From an uncultured Collinsella sp. (GTDB taxonomy: Bacteria > Actinomycetota > Coriobacteriia > Coriobacteriales > Coriobacteriaceae), in the NCBI GenBank assembly GCA_902494565.1, contig CABUTN010000012.1, positions 1-52,748 of the forward strand: a stretch of 52,748 nucleotides of DNA, read 5' to 3'. The position numbers and the translations under genes are program-made. Below the pieces are notes generated by a model. It ran no database searches and was not told the origin of the DNA. It saw only the letters and a program-made list of their open reading frames with translations. Shown here piece after piece: positions 35,627-43,350 of this stretch (position 1 is the first letter of the stretch; every line of letters begins with the position of its first letter).

Positions 35627-38104
35627 CTATTCGCTAGCGCCTTCACTGTCTTCGCGGTCATTGGCAAGCATTGCCGCGCCGGCGACCGTTGTCGCCACGG
35701 CGGCGGCAGCGAGCCCGGCGGCAACGCCAGATCCGTCGCCCGTGTCGGCGAGTTTTCCGGTCGAGCCCTTGCTCTTGTTGCCGCCGCCGTTCTTGTCGGC
35801 GCCGTCTGCGTTGGAACCCGTGCCGCTGCCGGTGCCGCCTGCACTGCCCGAGGCCGCTACGGTAAAGCTTGCGGCTCCGTCGCTGGCGAGCGTGTAGTTC
35901 TGCGCCGCGTCGCCCAAGAGACCGTTCACGCGCACCCAGTACGTTCCTGCGGCAAATGTTTCGCCCTCGGCCATTGCTGTGCCCGGAGCGCCGTTCGCGC
36001 CGTGCATAAACTCGAGCTGGGCCGTGCAGGCATCGGTTTCGAGCTTGCCCTCGAGTGATGCCGCAATCTTGGCGCGCACGTCTTCGCCGGCCTTAAGGCC
36101 TTCGAGTCCCTCAAAATGGGGCGTCAGCGCGCGTGGATCGATATCGATGGGCACGGAGCCCCGCAGCTCCGTAACGGTCTCGTTGCCCAAGGCGTCGACA
36201 TCCACATATTCGATGGCAAACGCATGGCCCGAAGCCGCCACGTTGAGTACGTTGCTGCTGTCGACGAGGCGGAAATGACCCTCGCCAACGGTCTTGCCGT
36301 CCTGGAGCGAGGCGTCGCTCAGCGAGTCGCCATATGTCATGTGCATGCGGGCTGGGAGGTAGCACGAAGCCGTCTGCTTGTGCTCCGTATCGTAATTGCG
36401 CTGATAGATGCTCCGGGCCAGCGCCGCATCAACAAAGTCGGATGCGATGATGCCAATGTGCTTGAGGTAATCTGACTTTGTATCCTCGATGCCGCTGGGA
36501 TTGATGTACGGGCTCTTATACAGATGCTCGTTGACTACTCGTGCCGAGGTAAAAGGATTGCCTCCGTGCGACAAGCCCGTGCAGCTGGTGTAGTTGATAG
36601 ACCAGCAACGCTCCAGGACTTTCTCCTTGGCCCCGTTATCGTCCTCGACATCTACCTCGTTGCGCGTGCGCCCGGTCGTTTCCTTCAGCGCATTATCGAC
36701 CCAGCTGAGCTTGTCGGTTCCCGAGAGTTTGTACTTGTCCTGGGCGTATACCTTGGTGCAATAGGGCTCTTTGTCGCCTGTTTCCCCCGCGGCTTCAAAG
36801 CCCCGCGCGTCTTGGACGAGACACATAGTGGCGCTGTCGGAGTGAGCCTTGATCTTGTCATCCCATTCGGTAAGGTCGAGGCCCCACGTGTGGCCGCTTA
36901 CACTGTTGCCGGCGAGCCTAAATCGACGCAGCAGAACGATCTTTCCGCGAACCTCGCCCAGCGTGGGGACATGGCTCGACGTGTAGAACAGATCGGGATT
37001 ATCGCCCATAACCTTGGCGAAAGCCGTCGTAACACTGTCATCGGTAGCCTCGTCGTTGCCGCGCGATGCGAGCATGATAAGCGCTTCTCTCGGGTTTTCG
37101 CTCAAAAACGTTTTAAAGTACCCGATGACATCGGAGAGATGCAGATAGTCCCCGTCTTTTTTGAATAGGTAGAAATCCCCGTGGCAGATGCCAGGGTTGT
37201 CGCCCTTTCCGAGACGGATATCAAAATAGCGAATGCCTTCGAGCAGCTGCGTGGGAATGTAATCCTGCTGGCATTTTACTTGCGAGGATTGGGGCTCAGT
37301 GTCGTTGTCCACGCTGCAGGTGCCCGAATCGTGCGTACCCGGGATGCTCAGCTCGTCGAGGAACTTGTTGTCGTCGACGTATTTCATCCAACATGGTCCG
37401 TCGACGTAGCTGCTATACGTGATCCAGTCGAGGCTGCTAACCGTGGCATCGTTCTTTTTCATGTCGTAACCGATAAGTTCGAGCTCCCACGGAATGCTCT
37501 CACTCTTATGGCAGATCTTATTGTTGTCCTGGTCTTTGCCGTTCGATTCTATTGCCAGGTACTTAATGTCTTTTTTCTCGGTTTCTTTCTCGACCGTGCG
37601 GTCTCGGATGATGTAGGTTCCGTTTAGCTGGCGGTCGAACGCAAAAGAGCGGCTGGGCTTGCCGTCATGTTCGCCACTCCATACGTGGATAACCTTTCCA
37701 TCTTTGTCCGAGTCGCCATCGACCGACCAAATGCTGTAGCCCGTCTTCTTGTGCTCTTCGAAATTGAGCAGGGTGCGGATGGCATACCAGTTTGTATCGT
37801 CATTCTTGGTCGTTACGTCCTCAAGGATGAGCTTGCTGGACGTGCCGTCATTAAACAGATGGCAGACGTTGCCGATGACGTTGCCGTCTTCGTTGACGCT
37901 CGCGGTACGAAAATAGCCCGCGGGGCGAAGGCGAATGACGAAATTGTCGAGGCTGACCGACGCTGTGGCAGCGTCGTCTGCAAATGCCGCTCGTGGGCCA
38001 ATGCCCAATGCCGCGGTTTCGGACAGGCTTGCAAGTGGCGACAACGCCGCGAGTCCAAGGCCCAACGTAAATGCTCGGCGGCTGATGGCGTGGTGTTCGG
38101 TCAT
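35627..38104 (-). CDS. Secreted, wall-anchored phosphatidylinositol-specific phospholipase C-like protein
   Basis: 825-residue exported protein. The N-terminus has a twin-arginine signal (S-R-R-A-F-T-L-G-L, residues 8-16, then a hydrophobic Ala/Leu stretch and A-F-A-D), suggesting Tat export. Residues 45-190 look like a beta-rich, possibly ricin-like lectin domain (tentative). The PI-PLC X domain follows: H258 in I-P-G-T-H-D-S-G and H308 in C-H-G-D-F-Y are the two catalytic histidines, with F-D-I-R-L between them. A C-terminal beta-sandwich region ends in a Gly/Ser-rich linker. The last 41 residues are a sorting signal: L-A-D-T-G (785-789), hydrophobic segment, charged tail. Substrate may be host phosphatidylinositol or GPI anchors (inference). 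The ATG follows TGGAGAA. A lipoprotein gene lies upstream on the same strand. Confidence 0.85.
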   Translation of the reverse strand: MTEHHAISRRAFTLGLGLAALSPLASLSETAALGIGPRAAFADDAATASVSLDNFVIRLRPAGYFRTASVNEDGNVIGNVCHLFNDGTSSKLILEDVTTKNDDTNWYAIRTLLNFEEHKKTGYSIWSVDGDSDKDGKVIHVWSGEHDGKPSRSFAFDRQLNGTYIIRDRTVEKETEKKDIKYLAIESNGKDQDNNKICHKSESIPWELELIGYDMKKNDATVSSLDWITYSSYVDGPCWMKYVDDNKFLDELSIPGTHDSGTCSVDNDTEPQSSQVKCQQDYIPTQLLEGIRYFDIRLGKGDNPGICHGDFYLFKKDGDYLHLSDVIGYFKTFLSENPREALIMLASRGNDEATDDSVTTAFAKVMGDNPDLFYTSSHVPTLGEVRGKIVLLRRFRLAGNSVSGHTWGLDLTEWDDKIKAHSDSATMCLVQDARGFEAAGETGDKEPYCTKVYAQDKYKLSGTDKLSWVDNALKETTGRTRNEVDVEDDNGAKEKVLERCWSINYTSCTGLSHGGNPFTSARVVNEHLYKSPYINPSGIEDTKSDYLKHIGIIASDFVDAALARSIYQRNYDTEHKQTASCYLPARMHMTYGDSLSDASLQDGKTVGEGHFRLVDSSNVLNVAASGHAFAIEYVDVDALGNETVTELRGSVPIDIDPRALTPHFEGLEGLKAGEDVRAKIAASLEGKLETDACTAQLEFMHGANGAPGTAMAEGETFAAGTYWVRVNGLLGDAAQNYTLASDGAASFTVAASGSAGGTGSGTGSNADGADKNGGGNKSKGSTGKLADTGDGSGVAAGLAAAAVATTVAGAAMLANDREDSEGASE

Positions 38105-38303
38105 AACTTCTCCATTCGTAGAGTGCGGTTATGCGATAGTTTTGGTCACTATACTGCTCAGATGTTTAAAGATGCTGGTTTAATTGTCTGCGCGGCGCAA
38201 TAAATCGGCGGGCGGACGTGTTGGGGTGCTTGTCGTTTTCGTACTGTTGCTACATTTGGAGCGGTTCCGGCGTCCGGCATCCTCGCGTTCGTTGGCTACC
38301 GGC

Positions 38304-38338
38304 ATAAGAAAGGGAGGGTCGGTTTACCGGCCCTCCCT
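38304..38338 (-). terminator. Terminator of the lipoprotein gene (minus strand)
   Basis: AGGGAGGG and CCCTCCCT with CGG/CCG inside (38311-38338) form a hairpin; the minus-strand tail reads TTCTTATG. It lies 70 nt after the lipoprotein stop. Confidence 0.7.
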
Positions 38339-38409
38339 GGGTACGAAGCGCTGGGGTACCGTCGCTTGTTTGCACTGCGCCCGTGTTTCCCGCTGCACTC
38401 GCCAGTCGC

Positions 38410-38997
38410 TTAGCGCTTGATCTCGATATCGTCGAGCTTGACGTCCATGGCCTCGGTCTTGGCCTCGGCGATGTCATCGGCAAATTCCAGGGACTTCATC
38501 ATGGTCTCGACGGCGTCCTTGTGCTCCTCGACGTTGTCGATACGCACATACACACTGCCGCCGTCAACGTCGGTGAAGTATTCGGTCGTTACGCCGCCCG
38601 AGTGCGTGAAGTAGGCACTGCGCCAGGTCTTGCCGTTGTACTTAACGGGATCGCTCTCGGTCCATCCAGAGTTGGCCTTCCATTTGGCCTCGTAGTCGAA
38701 CAGTTCATCGGCGTTCTTGTCAGAGTCGAAGACGGGGATGAAGCGATCGCTGGCGTGCTCGCTCTCGGTGAACTTAAACTGGGCCCTGTCGGCGGTGTCG
38801 CCTGCGACGTCGGTGATCTCGACGCCCTCGGGGACCTCGACCTTAAACCAAATGAAGTCGGTCCTCATATCCACGGCTGGCTTTTCTGCTCCACCGCCAC
38901 TTCCGGTAGCGCCGCCGCTGCCACCGCAGCCCACCAGGGCAAATGCGGCAAAGAGGCTTATGCAGAGGGTGAGAATCGCAAAGGCCTTCTTTTTCAT
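38410..38997 (-). CDS. Predicted lipoprotein of unknown function
   Basis: 195-residue protein with a type II signal peptide: basic start M-K-K-K, hydrophobic core, and lipobox L-V-G-C with the lipidated Cys at residue 24. A Gly/Ser linker follows, then a single domain of about 150 residues with no motif I recognise, ending in a Lys/Asp-rich helix. The ATG has AGGAGG 7 nt upstream. It is transcribed separately from the PI-PLC-like gene because a terminator lies between them. Confidence 0.8.
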   Translation of the reverse strand: MKKKAFAILTLCISLFAAFALVGCGGSGGATGSGGGAEKPAVDMRTDFIWFKVEVPEGVEITDVAGDTADRAQFKFTESEHASDRFIPVFDSDKNADELFDYEAKWKANSGWTESDPVKYNGKTWRSAYFTHSGGVTTEYFTDVDGGSVYVRIDNVEEHKDAVETMMKSLEFADDIAEAKTEAMDVKLDDIEIKR

Positions 38998-39134
38998 GGT
39001 CGTGTCCTCCTCGATCTGTAACCGCCCATGGATTACCTGCCTTTACTGTACGCGTGGACGGCTCGCTCGGGTGGGCCATGTGTCCCATTCTGAGGGCCGG
39101 ATTTGCGCCGTTAAGTGGCAATATGCACGGGTCC

Positions 39135-39169
39135 AAAAGAGGGGAGGGCCGGTGCTGTCGGCTCTCCCC
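39135..39169 (-). terminator. Terminator-like hairpin without an assigned gene
   Basis: GGGGAG and CTCCCC with GCCG/CGGC inside (39141-39169), preceded on the plus strand by AAAAGA, so on the minus strand a T-run follows. No gene ends just upstream of it on the minus strand; it resembles the hairpin at 38311-38338. Confidence 0.5.
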
Positions 39170-39351
39170 GGGGTGAGGTGTCCGTTGTTTTAAAGGGGCG
39201 CGTGTACGCGGGCGTTGCCCCAACAGGTTCCTTGTTTATAGATATGCCCCAGTTTGTGACGTCCGGAAGTCCCGAAAGGCGGGCCATGTTTCCCATGTTT
39301 GCGGTGCCGACGCCTATCGTTCGTCATAGAAATCCGCGATGACCAGGTGCG

Positions 39352-39380
39352 CTGACGCTTATGTACTTATGGGCTAGACT
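39352..39380 (+). promoter_or_regulatory. Promoter of fchA-folD
   Basis: CTGACG (39352-39357), a 17-nt spacer and TAGACT (39375-39380). The mRNA leader of about 70 nt contains a stable hairpin, TCGGTCGG (39406-39413) with CCGACCGA (39424-39431), ending about 20 nt before the ribosome site. Confidence 0.6.
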
Positions 39381-39457
39381 ATGCACCATTATGTGATCGA
39401 TGCGGTCGGTCGGTGGTTGCCGCCCGACCGATGTATATGACTTGAAGGTGCATGCGT

Positions 39458-40090
39458 ATGAGCCAAGAGATGATGGACAAGACCTGCCGCGGGTTTGCCG
39501 AGGCGCTGGCCGCGCGCGAGCCGGTTCCCGGTGGTGGCAGCGCGAGCGCTTTTGTGGGCGCGCTGGGCGCCTCGCTGTGCGGAATGGTTGCCCGCTACGG
39601 TGCGACCAATCCCGCGCTTGCTGATCGTGCGGATGACCTGACCTGCGCGTTTACCCAGGCTGATGAGCTGGCCCAGGAGCTTGTCGAGTTGGTTGCCGAG
39701 GACGTTCGTGCCTACGGCCAGGTGTCCGCTGCGTACGGTATTCCGCGTGAGGACCCGGCCCGACCGGCTGCGATTCAGGATGCGCTGCATGTGGCCGCTA
39801 TGCCGCCGTATCGCATTATGGATGCCTGCGGGCGCGCACTGGCGCTGCTCGAGGACATGGCCGACAAGGGTTCGCGTCAGCTGCTGTCCGATGTGGCGTG
39901 CGGCGCCGTATTCTGCCGCGCCGCCATGCAGGGCGCGAGCTTGACGCTCTTTGCGAACACCACGTCTATGAAGGATCGTGCACGCGCCGAGGAGCTCGAG
40001 ACGGCGTGTGATGAGTTGCTCGACACATGGTTGCCGCGCGCCGATGCGCTGGCGCGCCGCGCCTCCGACGCTGCAAGAAAGAGGGGATAG
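39458..40090 (+). CDS. fchA: Cyclodeaminase/cyclohydrolase family protein (FchA-like)
   Basis: 210-residue all-helical enzyme of the formiminotetrahydrofolate cyclodeaminase family; in anaerobes the stand-alone form is methenyl-THF cyclohydrolase FchA. The signature P-V-P-G-G-G-S-A-S-A near residues 22-31 forms the folate site. No formiminotransferase domain or histidine-degradation gene is adjacent, so the cyclohydrolase role is preferred. The ATG at 39458 is chosen over 39452 because AAGG lies 9 nt upstream. It lies 2 nt from folD, which lacks its own cyclohydrolase residues, so FchA probably supplies that step. Confidence 0.88.
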   Translation: MSQEMMDKTCRGFAEALAAREPVPGGGSASAFVGALGASLCGMVARYGATNPALADRADDLTCAFTQADELAQELVELVAEDVRAYGQVSAAYGIPREDPARPAAIQDALHVAAMPPYRIMDACGRALALLEDMADKGSRQLLSDVACGAVFCRAAMQGASLTLFANTTSMKDRARAEELETACDELLDTWLPRADALARRASDAARKRG

Positions 40091-40092
40091 CC

Positions 40093-40947
40093 ATGGCTGA
40101 GCTACTGAAGGGTGCTCCCGTCGCCCGCGCTTTGACTGAGGAGCTCGCTGCCCGCTGCGCTGCGCTGCGCGAACGCGGTGTTGTTCCGACGCTTGCTATC
40201 GTGCGTGTGGGTGAACGCGAGGACGACCTATCCTACGAGCGCGGCGCCCTTAAACGCTGCGAAAAGGTTGGCATCGAGGCGCGTCGCGTGTTGCTTCCTG
40301 CCGGTGTTTCGCAAGACGAGCTGTTGACGGCCATCGAGGACATCAATGCCGACTCGGCTGTTCATGGCTGTCTGATGTTTCGCCCGCTGCCCGCCGGCCT
40401 TGACGAGAACGCCGTCGCCGCAGCGCTCGATCCCGCCAAGGACGTTGACTCCATGACGCCGGCTTCGCTGCTCACCACGCTTTCGGGGCGCGGCGAGGGT
40501 TTTGCCCCCTGCACAGCTGAAGCCGTGCTTGCTTTGCTGGATCATTACGGCGTTGAGCTGGACGGCGCCAAAGTTGCCGTGGTCGGACGCTCACTGGTAA
40601 TTGGCCGCCCCGTTGCCGCCATGCTTACGGCGCGCAACGCAACCGTGACGACGTGCCATACGCATACGCGCGATCTTGCCGCCGAGTGCTGTGCTGCCGA
40701 CATTGTGGTTGCCGCCGTTGGACGCGCGCGCACGATTGGCGCAGATGCGGTCCGCGAGGACCAGGCGATTATCGATGTTGGCATTAATTGGGACGAAGCC
40801 GCTGGCAAGCTGGTCGGCGACGTCGATTTTGATGCCGCGGAGCCGGTTGTTGGCGCAATCACCCCCGTGCCGGGTGGCGTGGGTGCCGTGACGACAGCAA
40901 TTCTCGCCAAGCACGTGATCGAGGCGGCTGAGCGCGCGGTAAAATAG
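40093..40947 (+). CDS. folD: Methylenetetrahydrofolate dehydrogenase (FolD family, cyclohydrolase residues missing)
   Basis: 284-residue FolD-family protein oxidising 5,10-methylene-THF to 5,10-methenyl-THF. The NAD(P) site V-V-G-R-S-L-V-I-G-R-P and C-H-T-H-T near 165-195 and the C-terminal P-V-P-G-G-V-G are intact. The bifunctional enzyme needs a Lys four residues after the conserved Tyr (Y-V-x-x-K), a Gln in V-Q-L-P-L-P and an Asp in K-D-V-D. Here the Tyr is Y48 but the Lys position is A52 (S-Y-E-R-G-A), the Gln is F96 (L-M-F-R-P-L-P), and only D119 remains. It is therefore probably dehydrogenase-only, complemented by FchA, whose gene ends 2 nt upstream. The ATG follows AGGGGA. Confidence 0.9.
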   Translation: MAELLKGAPVARALTEELAARCAALRERGVVPTLAIVRVGEREDDLSYERGALKRCEKVGIEARRVLLPAGVSQDELLTAIEDINADSAVHGCLMFRPLPAGLDENAVAAALDPAKDVDSMTPASLLTTLSGRGEGFAPCTAEAVLALLDHYGVELDGAKVAVVGRSLVIGRPVAAMLTARNATVTTCHTHTRDLAAECCAADIVVAAVGRARTIGADAVREDQAIIDVGINWDEAAGKLVGDVDFDAAEPVVGAITPVPGGVGAVTTAILAKHVIEAAERAVK

Positions 40948-40981
40948 GCGTTTGGAGGCTGTTTAGGGGGTTGGTTAGATA

Positions 40982-41219
40982 CCCCGTGGTCAAAAAATGC
41001 CAAATATGAGTACTGTTGCCAAGTTAGTCACATATGTTTGAGATCATTTTGGCTCTTTAGCGATAAGTAATATCGTTAAAGAGCCAATTTTATTGGACGT
41101 ATGGGGAATTACTAGACTCAGTTTTTGGACAGGTGAGGATTCCCGGCGCCCGGAACAGTGCAATTTGCTGCCACTAAATTTGTGACAGTACTCATATTTG
41201 GCATTTTTTGACCACGGGG
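40982..41219. repeat. 238-bp AT-rich palindromic element with perfect 35-bp ends
   Basis: The left arm 40982-41016 (begins CCCCGTGGTCAAAAAATGCC) and right arm 41185-41219 are perfect reverse complements over 35 bp. Inside is a second, terminator-like hairpin: TTGGCTCTTTA (41049-41059) with TAAAGAGCCAA (41077-41087), followed by TTTTATT. The element is clearly poorer in GC than its surroundings and has no ORF. It fills the gap between folD and the C69 peptidase gene. It could be a MITE-like element, a decayed insertion or a structured RNA gene. No clear target-site duplication is visible. Confidence 0.85.
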
Positions 41220-41302
41220 GCTGCCGAGGCCGTGGTTTCGCCCTTTTTGCGTCGAAGCGATACACTGTTGCCGTTTGATTTCTTCGCTCAAGGAGGATGC
41301 GC

Positions 41303-42826
41303 ATGCCGTGCACAACGATTCTGGTCGGTAAAAACGCAAGCTACGACGGGTCGACCCTGGTCGCGCGTAACGAGGACTCGTCCAACGGGGTATTTGAGCC
41401 CAAGCGCATGCGCGTAGTGCATCCCGACGAGCAGCCGCGTGTCTACACGAGCGTCCTGAGCCACCTGACCGTTGAACTGCCCGATAACCCCATGCGCTAC
41501 ACGAGCGTCCCCGATGTTGTTCCGGGCCACGGCATCTGGGCCGAGGCCGGTTTCAACGAGCTCAATGTGGGCATGTCCGCAACCGAGACGCTCACCACCA
41601 ACGAGCGCGTCCGCGGTGCCGACCCGCTTGTGGACTACGTGCCCGCCAAGGGCAACGAGGGTGAGGACGGCTATGTGCCGGCGCAGCCTGGTGGCCTGGG
41701 CGAGGAGGACATGGTGACCTTGGTCCTGCCGTACGCTAAGTCCGCCCGCGACGGCGTTCGTATCCTGGGCGACCTGCTCGAGCGCTACGGCACCTACGAG
41801 AACAACGGCATCGCCTTTAGCGACGTGGACGAGATCTGGTGGCTCGAGACCATCGGCGGTCACCACTGGATTGCCAAGCGTGTGCTCGATGACGCCTATG
41901 TGACCATGCCCAACCAGCTGGGTATCGACAGCTTTGATCTGGATGACGCCGAGGGCGCCCAGGCCGATCACATGTGCTCTGCCGACCTGCGCGCCTGGAT
42001 GGCCGAGTGGCATCTGGATCTGACGCTGGGCGTCGAGGGCGACGGCCCGGCTGCGGTCTTTAACCCGCGCGAGGCCTTTGGCTCGCACAGCGACAGCGAC
42101 CACGTCTACAACACGCCGCGCGCGTGGTACATGCAGCGCTGTCTCAACCCCAGCGACGTGTGGGATGGCCCCGACGCCGACTACACGCCCGAGAGCGACG
42201 ATATCCCCTGGAGCCGCGTGCCCGAGCGCAAGGTGACCATCGAGGACATCAAGTACGTACTCTCGAGCCACTACCAGGGCACGGAGTACGACTGCTACGG
42301 CAGCAAGGGTACGCCCGCCACGCGCGGCGCCTATCGCCCCATCGGCATCAACCGCAACAGCCAGCTTGCCGTGCTGCAGCTGCGCCCCTATGCGCAGCCG
42401 GCCTATCGCGCCGTGCAGTGGATGGCGTTTGGCTCCAACTCGTTTAACGCGCTGGTTCCGCTGTACGCCAACGTCGAGACCATGCCCGAGTACTATGCCG
42501 ACACGCAGGCTCGCGTAACGTCCGAAAACTTCTACTGGGCCAACCGCCTGATCGGCGCCCTGGCCGACGTCCGTTTCCATGAGTGCGGCCGCGCTGTGGA
42601 GGACTATCAGGAGAAGGTCGGTGGCATGGGTCACAAGCAGATCCATGACGTCGACGCTGCCGTAGCCGCTCTGCCCGAGGCCGAGGTGCCTTCCGAGCTT
42701 GCACGCGCCAACGAGGCCTTTGCCGAGCGTGTTCGCGTGGAGACCGATGCCCTGCTGGGCAAGGTGCTCTTCACCACGAGCTGCGCCATGAAGAACTCTT
42801 TCGCGATGAACGACAACGTGAGGTAG
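41303..42826 (+). CDS. C69 family dipeptidase (PepD-like)
   Basis: 507-residue Ntn-hydrolase dipeptidase. The nucleophile Cys is at residue 3 (M-P-C-T-T-I-L-V-G-K), exposed after N-terminal processing, with the family motif G-S-T-L-V-A-R-N-E-D-S near residues 16-26. I chose ATG 41303 rather than 41297 because AAGGAGG sits 6 nt upstream, placing Cys near the N-terminus. Length matches lactobacillal PepD relatives plus a short insert. There is no signal peptide, so it is cytoplasmic. It is monocistronic. Confidence 0.92.
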   Translation: MPCTTILVGKNASYDGSTLVARNEDSSNGVFEPKRMRVVHPDEQPRVYTSVLSHLTVELPDNPMRYTSVPDVVPGHGIWAEAGFNELNVGMSATETLTTNERVRGADPLVDYVPAKGNEGEDGYVPAQPGGLGEEDMVTLVLPYAKSARDGVRILGDLLERYGTYENNGIAFSDVDEIWWLETIGGHHWIAKRVLDDAYVTMPNQLGIDSFDLDDAEGAQADHMCSADLRAWMAEWHLDLTLGVEGDGPAAVFNPREAFGSHSDSDHVYNTPRAWYMQRCLNPSDVWDGPDADYTPESDDIPWSRVPERKVTIEDIKYVLSSHYQGTEYDCYGSKGTPATRGAYRPIGINRNSQLAVLQLRPYAQPAYRAVQWMAFGSNSFNALVPLYANVETMPEYYADTQARVTSENFYWANRLIGALADVRFHECGRAVEDYQEKVGGMGHKQIHDVDAAVAALPEAEVPSELARANEAFAERVRVETDALLGKVLFTTSCAMKNSFAMNDNVR

Positions 42827-42925
42827 GGATTTCTCGTCGATCGAATAGTGCTAAAACGCTTTGTCGCTTTCGCTCAATCTTGGGTACAAGAACGCCAATG
42901 CAGTTGTTTGTGATTGGAGACAACC

Positions 42926-43342
42926 ATGGTTATGAAACTCGATCAGCTTGTTAACGGCGCCATTAACGTGGGCTTTGGCGCTGCCGCCGTTGCTGTCGAA
43001 GGCGGCAAGAAGGTCCTCGACGACCTTAATACCAAGGGCGAGCAGGTTCGCAAGGACGCCGGCACCCCCGATATCGCCCGTAGCGTGTCCGACATGTTCG
43101 AGCAGGCCGGCGGCACCATCTCCGACCTGACCGAGCGTCTGGGCATGCAGGGCGAGACCGCGGCCCAACGCGTGCTCGACGAGCTCATTCTGGCTCGCGT
43201 CCGCGTTATGACCGCGCCCGAGCGCACGGCCTTCCTGGCTCATGTGCGCGACATCGTCGATTCGGTCGAGGACAACGTGACCTCGGTGCCCGTCGAGTCT
43301 GTTGAGGCCGACGATGCGAAGGATACCGAAGAGGCCGAGTAG
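42926..43342 (+). CDS. Phasin-like helical protein
   Basis: 138-residue, mostly helical protein. The N-terminal pattern G-A-A-A-V-A-V-E-G-G-K-K-V-L-D-D-L resembles the phasin-like proteins found beside ABC1 kinases in many Gram-positive bacteria; the acidic C-terminus is unstructured. A Met at 42926 follows GGAG at 6 nt. Only 8 nt separate it from the ABC1 kinase gene, so the two are co-transcribed. No polyhydroxyalkanoate genes are present, so a storage-granule role is doubtful. Confidence 0.7.
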   Translation: MVMKLDQLVNGAINVGFGAAAVAVEGGKKVLDDLNTKGEQVRKDAGTPDIARSVSDMFEQAGGTISDLTERLGMQGETAAQRVLDELILARVRVMTAPERTAFLAHVRDIVDSVEDNVTSVPVESVEADDAKDTEEAE

Positions 43343-43350
43343 CAGCGCAG

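Larger units (their letters stand above)
38998..39457. other. Gene-free stretch upstream of fchA
   Basis: 460 bases with no supported gene; small open frames on both strands lack ribosome sites and coding character. It holds a terminator-like hairpin at 39135-39169, two loosely similar GGGCCATGT-n-TCCCAT strings near 39071 and 39281, and the fchA promoter at 39352-39380. Confidence 0.6.

Noticed and set aside
39111..39342. Small overlapping open frames on both strands
   Set aside because: No ribosome site, no coding bias and no family resemblance; the stretch holds a hairpin and the next gene's promoter.
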